Assembly (NCBI GenBank): GCA_019637615.1
Contig: JAHBVJ010000011.1
Coordinates: 124,001-188,000, forward strand
Reading direction: 5' to 3'
Length of the DNA: 64,000 nucleotides
Source: Anaerolineae bacterium
GTDB lineage: Bacteria; Chloroflexota; Anaerolineae; Aggregatilineales; UBA2796
A program made the translations under genes and the position numbers. Within the stretch, counting starts at the first letter, position 1; each line of letters starts with the position of its first letter. Below the pieces are notes generated by a model, which saw nothing but the letters and a program-made list of their open reading frames with translations, did no database searches and was not told the DNA's origin. Of this stretch, positions 26,284 to 34,495 are shown in pieces.

Positions 26284-28556
26284 ATAATTTCTACGAATCC
26301 GCACTGACCTACCTAGCGCGGGGGTGGTCAGTGTTTCCCTTGCAACCGCGCATGAAAGAACCCTTTCCGGGCTTTCCCCTCAAAGAGTATCAGCGCGAAA
26401 AACGGGCGGATGAAGCCAAGCTACAAAAGTGGTGGGTGGAGCATTGGCCTGACGCCAACCTCGGCCTATGTACGGGCGCGATCTCCGGCTTCTTTGTGCT
26501 AGATGTGGATGGCATCAGCCAAGCAACCGACATGTTCGCCCTAGATGACTTGCCCGCCACGTTAACCGTGGAAACCGGGCGCGGCTTTCATCTGTATTTC
26601 CAGTTGCCCGATTTTCCAGTGGGCAACCGGGCGGGCTTGCTGCCCAACGTGGATATTCGCGGCGATGGTGGTTATGTGGTCGCTCCCCCGTCGATCCATC
26701 CATCGGGCGAATCGTATCGATGGGTAGACCCCGGAGCTAATCTTTCGCCCGCTCCAGCATGGTTACTGGATATGCTCCGACCCCAACCGACGCCAGAGCG
26801 TGCTACCGCTGAACCGCTCGAATACGCCAACCGTCGGGGCGGGGAATTGCTGGAACACTACGCAACAGCAGCGCTCCGTAACGAGATCGACGCGGTAGCC
26901 AGTGCGGGCGAGGGAACACGGAACGATAGCCTGTACATCGCTGCCCAGAATCTAGGGCAGCTTGTCGGTTCTGGGGCACTGGCACAAGGACAAGTGGAAG
27001 GTGCTTTATTGGCGGTCGCTACTAATGTGGGCTTGCCACCGAATGAAGCGACCAAAACCATCGCCAGCGGGCTAGGCGACGGGATGACCAAACCGCGCAA
27101 AATCGAGTTGAAAGCACCGGGTGCTCAGAATGGCAACGGGCATAAGCCAGCCGGTGATCTACCGCCCGCTGCTACCAAGCCTACCGAGCAGCCCGCCACC
27201 GACGACGAAGATCGCCCGAACTTCACCGATCTAGGCAATGCCCGACGCCTAGTCAAGCGCTATGGGGATCGCGTGCGGTTTGTGTATGCGTGGGGCAAGT
27301 GGTTGGTATGGGACGGTACGCGGTGGGCAGTCGATGACACCGGGTCAATCATGCGGGCAGCAAAAGATACCGTCATGGCAATGTACCGCGAAGCCTCCGA
27401 GATTCTTAGCGATAGATCACGGCAATCCTTCGTGGAATGGACGCGCAAATCGGAGAGCGCGGGCAAACTCAGCGCCATGATCGACCTTGCCAAAACCGAA
27501 AAGCGAATCTCTATCCGTCCAGAATCCCTCGATGCTAATAATTGGTTGCTCAACTGTCGCAACGGCGTGATCGACCTGCGCACGTTTGAATTCAGGGAAC
27601 ACGATCCGCAGCTTCTCATCACCAAGCGAGTGAATGTGGACTACGACAAACGGGCGAAGTGTCCAACGTGGGTAAAGTTCATCAAACGTGTGATGAACAA
27701 CGACGATGAAATGGTCGATTTCATCCAGCGGGCGCTTGGCTACACGCTCACCGGCGACGTGGGCGAACAATGCCTATTCTTCATGATAGGCACCGGGCGC
27801 AATGGTAAAAGCACCTTCATTGAAACCCTGATCTCGCTCATGTCTGAGTACACCGTTAAGATACCCACCGAATCGCTCATGGCGCGGGCGGGTACGGGCA
27901 TTCCCAACGAGATCGCCCGTATGAAGGGGATGCGCTTAGTAGTTGCCCGCGAAACCGACGAAAACCAGCGCCTTGCGGAAGCTACCGTCAAAGACCTGAC
28001 GGGCGGGGATACCATCACAGCCCGCTTTCTCAACCAAGAATGGTTTGACTTCAAGCCTACCCATAAGCTGTGGATGTATGGCAACCACAAACCGCTGATC
28101 AAGGGCACCGACGCCGGAATCTGGCGACGTATCCGCTTAGTTCCCTTCACCGTAACCATCCCGCCCGAAGAACGCGATCCGTCGCTCCCTTTCAAATTGG
28201 AGGCTGAAATGTCCGGCATTCTCAATTGGATACTTGAAGGTTGTCGCAAGTGGCAGCAGTCCGGGCTAGGTGATCCCCGCGCGGTGAAACACGCTACGGC
28301 TGAATATCGTGAGGAAATGGATGTGTTGGCTGAGTATCTTTCCGAGCGCACTACTGCCAAGCCCGACGCCAAGATCACCGCGAAGACTCTTTATGCTGAC
28401 TACTCTCAATGGTGCGATGAAATGGGTGAAAAGCCACTTAGCCAACGAACTCTAGGCTTGCGATTGAAGGAACGTGGGTTTTCTACCGCGCGGGAAACGA
28501 ATACCCGCTATTGGACGGGAATCATTCTAAGAACTAAGGATATTTCTCACTTATGA
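26280..28556 (+). CDS. Bifunctional primase-polymerase / SF3 helicase (P4-alpha-like)
   Basis: 758 residues. The N-terminal prim-pol domain (about 1-190) has GWSVFPLQP, the catalytic pair in FFVLDVDG (near 79-81) and SIHPSGE. A linker follows (about 200-330). The D5_N region starts near WLVWDGTRW. The SF3 helicase carries Walker A GTGRNGKST (about 503-511), the acidic Walker B-like ARETDENQ and sensor MYGNHKPLIKGTD. Such proteins open the origin, unwind and prime by themselves in phage satellites and plasmids. An iteron-like region directly follows the gene. It supports autonomous replication of the excised element. Confidence 0.93.
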   Translation: MNNFYESALTYLARGWSVFPLQPRMKEPFPGFPLKEYQREKRADEAKLQKWWVEHWPDANLGLCTGAISGFFVLDVDGISQATDMFALDDLPATLTVETGRGFHLYFQLPDFPVGNRAGLLPNVDIRGDGGYVVAPPSIHPSGESYRWVDPGANLSPAPAWLLDMLRPQPTPERATAEPLEYANRRGGELLEHYATAALRNEIDAVASAGEGTRNDSLYIAAQNLGQLVGSGALAQGQVEGALLAVATNVGLPPNEATKTIASGLGDGMTKPRKIELKAPGAQNGNGHKPAGDLPPAATKPTEQPATDDEDRPNFTDLGNARRLVKRYGDRVRFVYAWGKWLVWDGTRWAVDDTGSIMRAAKDTVMAMYREASEILSDRSRQSFVEWTRKSESAGKLSAMIDLAKTEKRISIRPESLDANNWLLNCRNGVIDLRTFEFREHDPQLLITKRVNVDYDKRAKCPTWVKFIKRVMNNDDEMVDFIQRALGYTLTGDVGEQCLFFMIGTGRNGKSTFIETLISLMSEYTVKIPTESLMARAGTGIPNEIARMKGMRLVVARETDENQRLAEATVKDLTGGDTITARFLNQEWFDFKPTHKLWMYGNHKPLIKGTDAGIWRRIRLVPFTVTIPPEERDPSLPFKLEAEMSGILNWILEGCRKWQQSGLGDPRAVKHATAEYREEMDVLAEYLSERTTAKPDAKITAKTLYADYSQWCDEMGEKPLSQRTLGLRLKERGFSTARETNTRYWTGIILRTKDISHL

Positions 28557-28741
28557 CACAATGACGCAAAAAGGGTCAAAATCGGGTCGGACGATTTTTT
28601 TGATCGCCCATTATCCTAACGACCCATTTTTTTAGTGTTTTGCGTCATGCGTCATTGTTCCAGCTTGTAACGCTATCCCGTCACACTGTTACGGATGTGA
28701 CGTTACACCAGTTACGACATGTAACACGAGGAAACGTAACA
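28557..28741. other. Candidate replication origin with iteron-like repeats
   Basis: Between the primase gene and the zinc-protein gene. An 11-bp inverted repeat ATGACGCAAAA (28561-28571) / TTTTGCGTCAT (28638-28648) flanks an AT-rich stretch. Six copies of GTTAC or its reverse GTAAC follow (28667, 28688, 28702, 28711, 28721, 28736). P4 and SaPI elements keep their origin next to the primase/helicase gene, which this resembles. It could instead be a regulatory region for the downstream operon. Confidence 0.45.
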
Positions 28742-29047
28742 ATGAGCAGACTTCGACCATGCAAAAACCCGACATGTAACCATTTGTTGGATGTCGAAAA
28801 TCGGAAGCAATATTGTTCCAATGCCTGTCGCCAGAAGGCGTATCGAGATCGCAAAAAGTGCGACCCTATCCGTCATGCCAGAATCGAAATTAGACAGTGT
28901 GCCTACTGTTGCCAACCGTTTGAACCCAAGCGGGAAAATCAGCGCGTTTGCAAGCCCGCTCACCGTCAAGCCCTCTATCGTGAGTTGAAAGCACTACGCA
29001 ATCCCTTAGAAGCCGGGCTTCTCATAATTAGCACGGGGGCAGCATGA
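28742..29047 (+). CDS. Small double zinc-binding protein
   Basis: About 101 residues from the ATG at 28742. Two Cys clusters are visible: CKNPTCNHLLDVENRKQYCSNACRQKAYRDRKK (split here into CKNPTC and YCSNACRQKAYRDR) and CAYCCQPFEPKRENQRVCKPAHRQALYREL. The YCSxxCRQKAYR form is a common small zinc-finger seen in phage and actinobacterial proteins. It is probably nucleic-acid binding. The stop overlaps the methylase start by 4 bases. Confidence 0.6.
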   Translation: MSRLRPCKNPTCNHLLDVENRKQYCSNACRQKAYRDRKKCDPIRHARIEIRQCAYCCQPFEPKRENQRVCKPAHRQALYRELKALRNPLEAGLLIISTGAA

Positions 29048-29694
29048 GACTCCTTGATCTCTTTTGCGGCGCGGGCGGTGCTGCAATGGGCTATTACCGC
29101 GCTGGCTTTGAAGTCGTGGGGGTAGACATTGAAGATCGCCCAACCTATCCATTCGAGTTCTGGCGTATGAATGCGCTGCATCTCGATTATGAGAAGCTCG
29201 CCCTGTTTGATGTCATTCACGCCAGCCCACCTTGCCAGCAGTACAGCAAAAGCACAGCACTTGCGCGGCGGCGGGGCAAGACCTATCCCGATCTCTATCA
29301 GCCCGTGAAGGCCATGTTAGTAGCAGCGGGCAAGCCTTACGTGATTGAGAATGTCATGGGGTCGCCAGTGCGCGGGATAGGGCTGTGCGGCACGATGTTC
29401 GGGCTAGGCGTTTTCCGGCATAGGGTGTTTGAAAGCAACATTCCGTTGAAATTACCTGAGAACCGGTGCTTATGTTCCCAACGTCGGATAGGCAAGGGCT
29501 ATGTGACGGTGGCGGGCGATAGCTGCACAAAATTAGAAGCGCTGGGCGCGTTGGGCATTCACTGGCGTATGTCAAAAGATGAAGTCACTGAGGCCATTCC
29601 GCCCGCCTTTACCGAATTCATCGGGCGACAGCTACATGAGAAGCTGCTACTCATAAACGATGAGAACCGGGTTCTCATAGAGGTACGACAATGA
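29044..29694 (+). CDS. Phage-type C5 cytosine DNA methylase (short)
   Basis: 216 residues. Motif I is LLDLFCGAGGAAMG, motif IV is ASPPCQQYSK with the catalytic Cys, motif VI is YVIENVMGS, a motif VIII-like RHRVFES follows, and motif X is AIPPAFTEFIGRQL. It is shorter than restriction-modification enzymes (about 300-400 residues) and has little room for a target-recognition domain. No endonuclease gene is near. It probably modifies the element's own DNA to avoid host restriction. ATGA overlaps couple it to both neighbours. Confidence 0.85.
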   Translation: MRLLDLFCGAGGAAMGYYRAGFEVVGVDIEDRPTYPFEFWRMNALHLDYEKLALFDVIHASPPCQQYSKSTALARRRGKTYPDLYQPVKAMLVAAGKPYVIENVMGSPVRGIGLCGTMFGLGVFRHRVFESNIPLKLPENRCLCSQRRIGKGYVTVAGDSCTKLEALGALGIHWRMSKDEVTEAIPPAFTEFIGRQLHEKLLLINDENRVLIEVRQ

Positions 29695-30590
29695 AATATC
29701 AGAAAATAACCGTTGCTATGGCGATCCTCGCCTTTGAGAAGTCTAACCGGGCGGATATGCTGGAAGATGCGACCATCCGATGGTACAGCGAGGTACTCAA
29801 GCGGTTTGAGGGCTTGTACGACAGAGACATCAGTAGGGTGACTACCGATGACCTGCGCGAAGTGATTAACATCATTCGTGACCAGTGCGCGGAACAAACG
29901 CGGTTATCCTACGTGACAGCCTTTAAGCGGTTCTGGTCATGGGTAGCAGCGGAATACAACATCCCTGATCCAATGGTGAGAATTAGAAAAGGATCGCCAC
30001 GACAAGCCACCCCCAAAGCGGTGGAAATTGACACCTTCCTCAAGTTGTTTCGATCCATCCCGGATACCGACAATGGTGTAAGGGATAGAGCCATGATCGT
30101 CATGTTGGCGGATACAGGCTTGCGGGCTATGGAACTTGCCCGGTTAACTGTGGATGACATCGACTTCGGGAAACGTCGGGCGATTGTGCGACGGGGCAAG
30201 CGCGGGAAAAAACGAGTCGTACCGTTCACCCCATACACGCAAGCCCTATTGGAACGCTGGCTAAAGTTTCGCCCGTTACATGCCACTATGCTGTTTTGTA
30301 GGCAAGATGGGAAAGCCCTGACTTATTGGGGTATGCGACAGATTATTCGGCGGCTGGCGGTTCGGGCTGGCGTCCTAAGAGAGCGCCACAATTTACATGG
30401 GTTTCGCCATCTGGCTGGACTAGCGGCATTGACCGAAGGGGCGAATCTGATTGACGTTAAGGAGCTACTAGGGCATACTAACATCAAGACGACGGCTGAC
30501 TTCTATCTGATTTACTCGGATAGCACGTTGGCAGAACGTCACGACCAGCACTCTCCCTTGAAAGCCATTTTCAAGAAGGAGAGCATTTAA
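29691..30590 (+). CDS. Tyrosine recombinase / integrase
   Basis: 299 residues. The N-terminal SAM-like core-binding domain covers about 1-100. The catalytic domain has Arg145 (DTGLRAMEL), a basic beta-hairpin (about 163-175), His236-x-x-Arg239 (HGFRH), His262 (LLGHTNIKTT) and nucleophile Tyr272. All catalytic residues are present. It lies 88 bases from the right att core and is transcribed toward it, the usual arrangement. It probably inserts the element at a site overlapping a tRNA-Lys anticodon arm. Confidence 0.93.
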   Translation: MKYQKITVAMAILAFEKSNRADMLEDATIRWYSEVLKRFEGLYDRDISRVTTDDLREVINIIRDQCAEQTRLSYVTAFKRFWSWVAAEYNIPDPMVRIRKGSPRQATPKAVEIDTFLKLFRSIPDTDNGVRDRAMIVMLADTGLRAMELARLTVDDIDFGKRRAIVRRGKRGKKRVVPFTPYTQALLERWLKFRPLHATMLFCRQDGKALTYWGMRQIIRRLAVRAGVLRERHNLHGFRHLAGLAALTEGANLIDVKELLGHTNIKTTADFYLIYSDSTLAERHDQHSPLKAIFKKESI

Positions 30591-30617
30591 AAAGTTCAAT
30601 TCCCCAACAAAAAGCAA

Positions 30618-30647
30618 AAGCCCGTTTACTTCGATGTAGACGGGCTT
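30618..30647. terminator. Terminator after the integrase
   Basis: AAGCCCGT-T-TAC (30618-30629) pairs with GTA-G-ACGGGCTT (30636-30647), 12 bp with one G-U pair and a 6-base loop. There is no long T-run after it, so its strength is uncertain. Confidence 0.65.
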
Positions 30648-30650
30648 CTG

Positions 30651-30700
30651 TGACCCCAGTAGGACTCGAACCTACAACCAATTGATTAAGAGTCAACTGC
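30651..30700 (-). pseudogene. tRNA-Lys(CTT) 3' fragment at the attachment site
   Basis: Read on the minus strand, this gives an anticodon arm with loop CTCTTAA (anticodon CTT) closed by GTTGA/TCAAT. A variable loop and a T arm follow (GTAGG-TTCGAGT-CCTAC), then TGGGGTCA as the 3' acceptor strand. No D arm or 5' acceptor strand is found upstream (at higher coordinates), so the gene is not complete. The att core 30679-30692 lies in the anticodon arm. It may be the tRNA piece carried by the element to rebuild a target gene, or a decayed target. Confidence 0.65.
30679..30692. repeat. att-like core, copy 3 (right end)
   Basis: CAATTGATTAAGAG, identical to 16306-16319 and 17758-17771. It overlaps the anticodon arm of the tRNA-Lys fragment, a known place for tyrosine-integrase crossovers. 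Confidence 0.7.
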
Positions 30701-30731
30701 ACTATTTCGATCCCATTGTATTGCCTTTTTG

Positions 30732-30760
30732 AAAGGCGACTCAACACGAGCCGCCTTTTT
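30732..30760. terminator. Terminator between island and VIT gene
   Basis: AAAGGCGACTC (30732-30742), loop AACAC, GAGCCGCCTTTTT. One mismatch in the stem. Same form as the hairpins at 16246 and 31679. It lies about 20 bases beyond the 3' end of the leftward VIT gene. Confidence 0.7.
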
Positions 30761-30782
30761 GCTTCCGAGATCGGTTATCGGG

Positions 30783-31478
30783 CTAGACCGTAGTTCCAAA
30801 TAGCGATCCCACGAGAGCGGTAAGCCCCATTGCCAGCGCACCCCAAAACGTCACGCGCAACGTCGATCTGAGGATCGGCGCACCGCCAGCCCACGCCGCC
30901 AGAATACCCAGCAGAGCGAGGAAAATCAGCGACGTTACCGAGACAGCCATCACTAAGCTGGGTTCTGGCGCAAGCAGCACTGTGAGCAGCGGCATTGCTG
31001 CGCCCACCGCAAAAGATGCCGCTGAGGCAAGCGCTGCTTGAACGGGTCGCGCGCTCATCGTATCAGAAATACCAAGCTCGTCACGGGCATGGGCAGCTAG
31101 CGCGTTATTGTTCATCAATTGTTGTGCCACTTGCTTTGCCAGCACTGGTTCGACCCCTCGCTTGACATAGATGGTGGCGAGTTCCTCTAATTCATACGCG
31201 CCATCACTTTCTAGCTCCTTACGTTCGCGGGCGAGTTCAGCTTGCTCGGTATCCGCTTGTGAACTCACGGACACATATTCACCAGCCGCCATCGACATCG
31301 CTCCGGCGACCAAGCCAGCGACTCCGGCAACCAAGACATCGCCTCGAACCGCGTGCGCAGCGGCAACGCCAACGATGAGGCTGGCGGTAGACACAATGCC
31401 ATCATTTGCGCCTAAGACTGCGGCACGCAGCCAACCAATGCGCCCGGTGCGATGACTCTCACGCTGATTTACAGTCAT
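30783..31478 (-). CDS. VIT/CCC1-family iron or manganese transporter
   Basis: About 231 residues from the ATG at 31478, which has GGAGG 5 bases upstream. The opening GRIGWLRAAVLGANDGIVSTASLIVGVAAA and the second helix GLVAGAMSMAAGEYVSVSSQADTE are the classic VIT family signature. A cytoplasmic Glu-rich stretch follows (QAELARERKELESDGAYELEEL is part of the metal-binding loop), then three further helices. VIT proteins move Fe2+ or Mn2+ out of the cytoplasm into a compartment or out of the cell. It is the right host neighbour of the island. Confidence 0.93.
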   Translation of the reverse strand: MTVNQRESHRTGRIGWLRAAVLGANDGIVSTASLIVGVAAAHAVRGDVLVAGVAGLVAGAMSMAAGEYVSVSSQADTEQAELARERKELESDGAYELEELATIYVKRGVEPVLAKQVAQQLMNNNALAAHARDELGISDTMSARPVQAALASAASFAVGAAMPLLTVLLAPEPSLVMAVSVTSLIFLALLGILAAWAGGAPILRSTLRVTFWGALAMGLTALVGSLFGTTV

Positions 31479-31678
31479 GTTTCCTCCAAATCGGCTTCTT
31501 ATTATGAACAATCATGACCACATTCCAGCGATCGGGGCAGTGTTGATTGCACCCGCTTTTATAGCGCAATGGCACTTTCGACAAACAGGAATAGAGGAGT
31601 AGTTGCCAAGCACATTAAGGAGAGTATGGCGTGTTCCGTGGACGATGCAGCATGATCCGCGTTAAGGCTAACAATGAT

Positions 31679-31706
31679 AAGGCGACTCGTGATGAGTCGC
31701 CTTTTT
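31679..31706. terminator. Terminator of the aldo/keto reductase region
   Basis: AAGGCGACTC (31679-31688), loop GTGAT, a perfectly matching GAGTCGCCTT arm (31694-31703) and a TTTTT run ending at 31706. It lies just downstream of the leftward aldo/keto reductase gene and could serve both strands. Confidence 0.8.
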
Positions 31707-31733
31707 CTTTTGACCGATGCGTGTCGAAATACG

Positions 31734-32642
31734 CTATTCTGGCTTTTCGCCCACCGCGTCCAAGCGCTTCTTGGCCTCAGCATAAACATCGGCTGACAGC
31801 GGGCCTTTGGCGGCTATCGCCAAATTCTCGTCAAGGTGCGCCGGATTCATCGTCCCGACAATCGTAGTATGGCAGTGCGGATGGCTCAAGGTGAACCGCA
31901 GCAGGAAGCCAGTGCGCGATTCACCAGCGTCCAGCAGTTCATCGAGCTTGGCTTGCTCGAACTTCGCCCAACGATCCTCACCACCGAGGCCGCTGCCCGG
32001 TTCGCCCCGTGCCACGCCGCCGCGAATGATGATGCCAGCGCCTGCTTCCGCTGCCTTGGTGATCAGGTCTTCATGTCTGCGTTCCAAGGCCGAATACGGA
32101 ATCTGGAACGCATCGAACACGCCCCAATCGATATAGGTCGCTAGATGCGGCGACGTTGACGAGCAGGCGATGTGTTTCACGACGCCCTGATCCTTAAGTT
32201 CCTTCAGCACATCCACCAACCCGTTTTTCTCGGTGGTTTCGACATCGGGGTTATGCAGTTGCAAGATGTCCACATAGTCCGTGCGCATCTTCATCAGCGA
32301 ATCCGCGATATTCCGGCGGATGTTATCGCGCGTCCAGATATGCGGAGTCTCGTCATGGTCGCCCGCGAATTGCATCGTGCAGCCGCATTTGGTGGCAAGA
32401 TAAAATTCATCCCGCCGCTTGGCGAGAAATTGACCGATATACATTTCGCTCTTGCCGTAATCATTCGCGGTATCAATGAAGTTGATGCCAGCATCAAGCA
32501 CGGCATTCAAGATCGTTCCTGCCTGTTCGTCGCTGCATGGTCGCCCGCCCCAGATGCGGTTGCCGCGCACTTCCATCGCGCCGAAGCCGAGCTGGGTGAC
32601 TTCCAAGCCAGTACGTCCTAACGTTCTCTTCGCTAAAGCCAT
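31734..32642 (-). CDS. Aldo/keto reductase
   Basis: 302 residues. The catalytic tetrad is complete: Asp57 and Tyr62 (FIDTANDYGKSE), Lys85 (LATKCG) and His130 (DILQLHNPD). A TIM-barrel NADPH-dependent reductase of a carbonyl compound is expected; the substrate is unknown. Cys residues near the active site (KCGC) are common in this subgroup. A terminator follows at 31679. The neighbouring gene is on the same strand but 134 bases away, so it is probably a single-gene unit. Confidence 0.9.
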   Translation of the reverse strand: MALAKRTLGRTGLEVTQLGFGAMEVRGNRIWGGRPCSDEQAGTILNAVLDAGINFIDTANDYGKSEMYIGQFLAKRRDEFYLATKCGCTMQFAGDHDETPHIWTRDNIRRNIADSLMKMRTDYVDILQLHNPDVETTEKNGLVDVLKELKDQGVVKHIACSSTSPHLATYIDWGVFDAFQIPYSALERRHEDLITKAAEAGAGIIIRGGVARGEPGSGLGGEDRWAKFEQAKLDELLDAGESRTGFLLRFTLSHPHCHTTIVGTMNPAHLDENLAIAAKGPLSADVYAEAKKRLDAVGEKPE

Positions 32643-32776
32643 TTTGTTTGTCTCGCTGAAAATTCATTACCACAGAATCAACAGTGTAGCGCGCGGCGAG
32701 ATCGGCAACAACCTCGACTCGGCCTGTGCTCACGCAATCTAACGCTTCTCCGATGCAGCCTGTCGCCAGTTTCCAG

Positions 32777-34495
32777 TTATGTCTCTTCAGCCTTCCCGCG
32801 TGAGAATCTAGCCCGCAGATTTCGCACTCGTGCCGACAGCGTGAGAGGCCAGAGATATTTTTTCGCCAACCTTACCACGAGGGTCGAGCGCAGTGAGTCC
32901 AGATGGGATTGAACGGTGCCTAAGTTAGCGGTGACTGCTGCCAACGCCGCCTCCGTATCAGTGATGGTTGCACGTGTCTCAGCTAGTTCTGCGGTAGCCA
33001 GTGCCAGTGCCGCGCCTTTGTCGGCAAGATTCAAGCGCGCACCAGCTAGGTCGTCGCTCACGGTGGTCAGTGTGGCGCGTGCATTGGCAAGACTGGCCTG
33101 AGTGTCCTCCAATACTGAGGTCGCTTCGGCTGAAGCCACACGGGTTTCAGCCAGAGTTAGACGCGCATCGGCTAATTCGTCGCTCACTGTAGTCAGCGTG
33201 GCACGCGTATTGGCAAGGCTGACGCGCAGGTCAGCATATGCTTCATTGACGTTGATTAATTTGTCTCGCGCACCGGCTAAGTCGTCGCTGACGGTGGTCA
33301 GCGTGGCGCGTGTATTGGCGAGGCTGGCGCGTGTATCAAGTAATTCTTCATCGACTTTTGCTGCTGCGCCCCGCGCATTCTCTAAGGTGGAACGCGCTTC
33401 GAATAATTCATCACTCGCCGTCGCCAGTGTGGCGCGGGTATTGGTGAGGCTGGCGCGTAATGCTGCCGTCTGCAAACTCCCGCGCACGATCAACACGGTT
33501 CGCGTCCCAAGTTCCCAATGGAAGCTCATCTCAAGACCATGATAGCGGGCATTGGCTGGCCTAAGTCGGATGCTTGTCTCCAGAGAGGGTGACGAAAGGG
33601 CGTTTTCCGCTTCGGCAAGCATCTGCGCCAACCACTGCCGACACGTCTGCTCGTCTTGTTGCCGTCGCTGCATTAAATCCGGCGGCGCTTCTAGTAGGAG
33701 AGGCAGCAGACGCGCAATATCGTCGGCGGTTTCAAATAGAGAGGCTCCCTGATCGCGCTCTTCCATAAACGCCGTTAACTTGCCGACGGGTCGATAGCCA
33801 AGCATCGGGATGCCTTGCGCGTAGGCGAAAATCGAGGCATGGAGCGAAAAACTCACCAGCGCCGACAGGCTGCCGATAGCGCGGAATGTCGCGTCCGGCG
33901 ATAGAGGTGGCAGCACTAACGAGTGAGGGACATGCGCCGCCACCTCTTGCATCAGCAAAGCATCGGCGTTGTAATGAGTGATGGGCAGCCACACGATTGG
34001 TCCCAATCCCGACTGCCGCAACCACGCCACCAACGGCTCGATCTGCTCGTAAAAGCTGTAGTTGAGATTGATTCCGATGGCTCCCGGCGGGATGTCGGGG
34101 AGTGCGTCTTCGTCAAGCACATAATCGTTGTACAGCAGTGTCACACAGGGAGCAACTTCGCCACGCCCTAGCCGCGCGCGATCCGCCTGAGAACGCACCG
34201 TAATGAGCCGATATCCATCCAGAAAGCCATTGTCAGCGCCATCGAGCACGCCAACTGTGTTCAGAATATGCCGCCCCGGCGCGCGGAATATGTCATAAAA
34301 CGGGTCGCCCACCGTCCTGATCAGTTCGCCGCCACCAATCACGAGGCTGGCGATACTATCGAGGGCTGGCAAATACGGATCGATGACGCGAAACGGAATA
34401 TTCGATCTGGCAAAAGCGCGCTGCAACACGAGGCCAATCGCCATATCGCCCATATTGTTAGAAACCGAGTCCCATAACAACCCGATATGCTGCAT
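32777..34495 (-). CDS. Polysaccharide pyruvyltransferase-like protein with long repeated coiled coil
   Basis: About 572 residues if the ATG at 34495 is the start; no strong ribosome site is visible and an ATG at 34579 is an alternative. The N-terminal part (about 1-310) resembles the CsaB/pyruvyltransferase family: GLLWDSVSNNMGDMAIG, SLVIGGGELIRTVGDP, ALVSFSLHASIFAYAQGIPMLGY. The C-terminal part (about 340-545) is a long coiled coil of near-identical blocks (LANTRATLTTVSDDLAGAR), then a basic tail. The blocks are spaced 126, 105 and 126 bp apart, so they keep the heptad register. It probably adds pyruvate to a surface glycan or is a relative without that activity. It follows the 2OG oxygenase gene on the same strand. 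Confidence 0.7.
   Translation of the reverse strand: MQHIGLLWDSVSNNMGDMAIGLVLQRAFARSNIPFRVIDPYLPALDSIASLVIGGGELIRTVGDPFYDIFRAPGRHILNTVGVLDGADNGFLDGYRLITVRSQADRARLGRGEVAPCVTLLYNDYVLDEDALPDIPPGAIGINLNYSFYEQIEPLVAWLRQSGLGPIVWLPITHYNADALLMQEVAAHVPHSLVLPPLSPDATFRAIGSLSALVSFSLHASIFAYAQGIPMLGYRPVGKLTAFMEERDQGASLFETADDIARLLPLLLEAPPDLMQRRQQDEQTCRQWLAQMLAEAENALSSPSLETSIRLRPANARYHGLEMSFHWELGTRTVLIVRGSLQTAALRASLTNTRATLATASDELFEARSTLENARGAAAKVDEELLDTRASLANTRATLTTVSDDLAGARDKLINVNEAYADLRVSLANTRATLTTVSDELADARLTLAETRVASAEATSVLEDTQASLANARATLTTVSDDLAGARLNLADKGAALALATAELAETRATITDTEAALAAVTANLGTVQSHLDSLRSTLVVRLAKKYLWPLTLSARVRNLRARFSRGKAEET

Larger units (their letters stand above)
17758..30692. mobile_element. Integrated phage-like element, morphogenesis module missing
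   Basis: A 12.9-kb segment bounded by identical 14-bp cores. From left to right it holds AT-rich cargo (protease, small partner, IS1595 remnant), three tail-region genes, a holin-like gene, a leftward repressor operon, and a rightward set of small genes, exonuclease, primase/helicase, zinc protein, DNA methylase and integrase. Many rightward genes overlap by 4 bases. No terminase, portal, capsid or tape-measure gene is present. It is either a decayed prophage that lost its head/tail module at the place now holding the cargo, or a satellite-like element. The outer island may extend left to the core at 16306. Confidence 0.7.

Noticed and set aside
30651-30760. Complete tRNA gene
   Set aside because: D arm and 5' acceptor strand are absent; only the 3' part is present.
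32916-33768. Several open frames on the plus strand across the coiled-coil repeats
   Set aside because: They are mirror images of the repeated coiled-coil codons on the minus strand, not separate genes.
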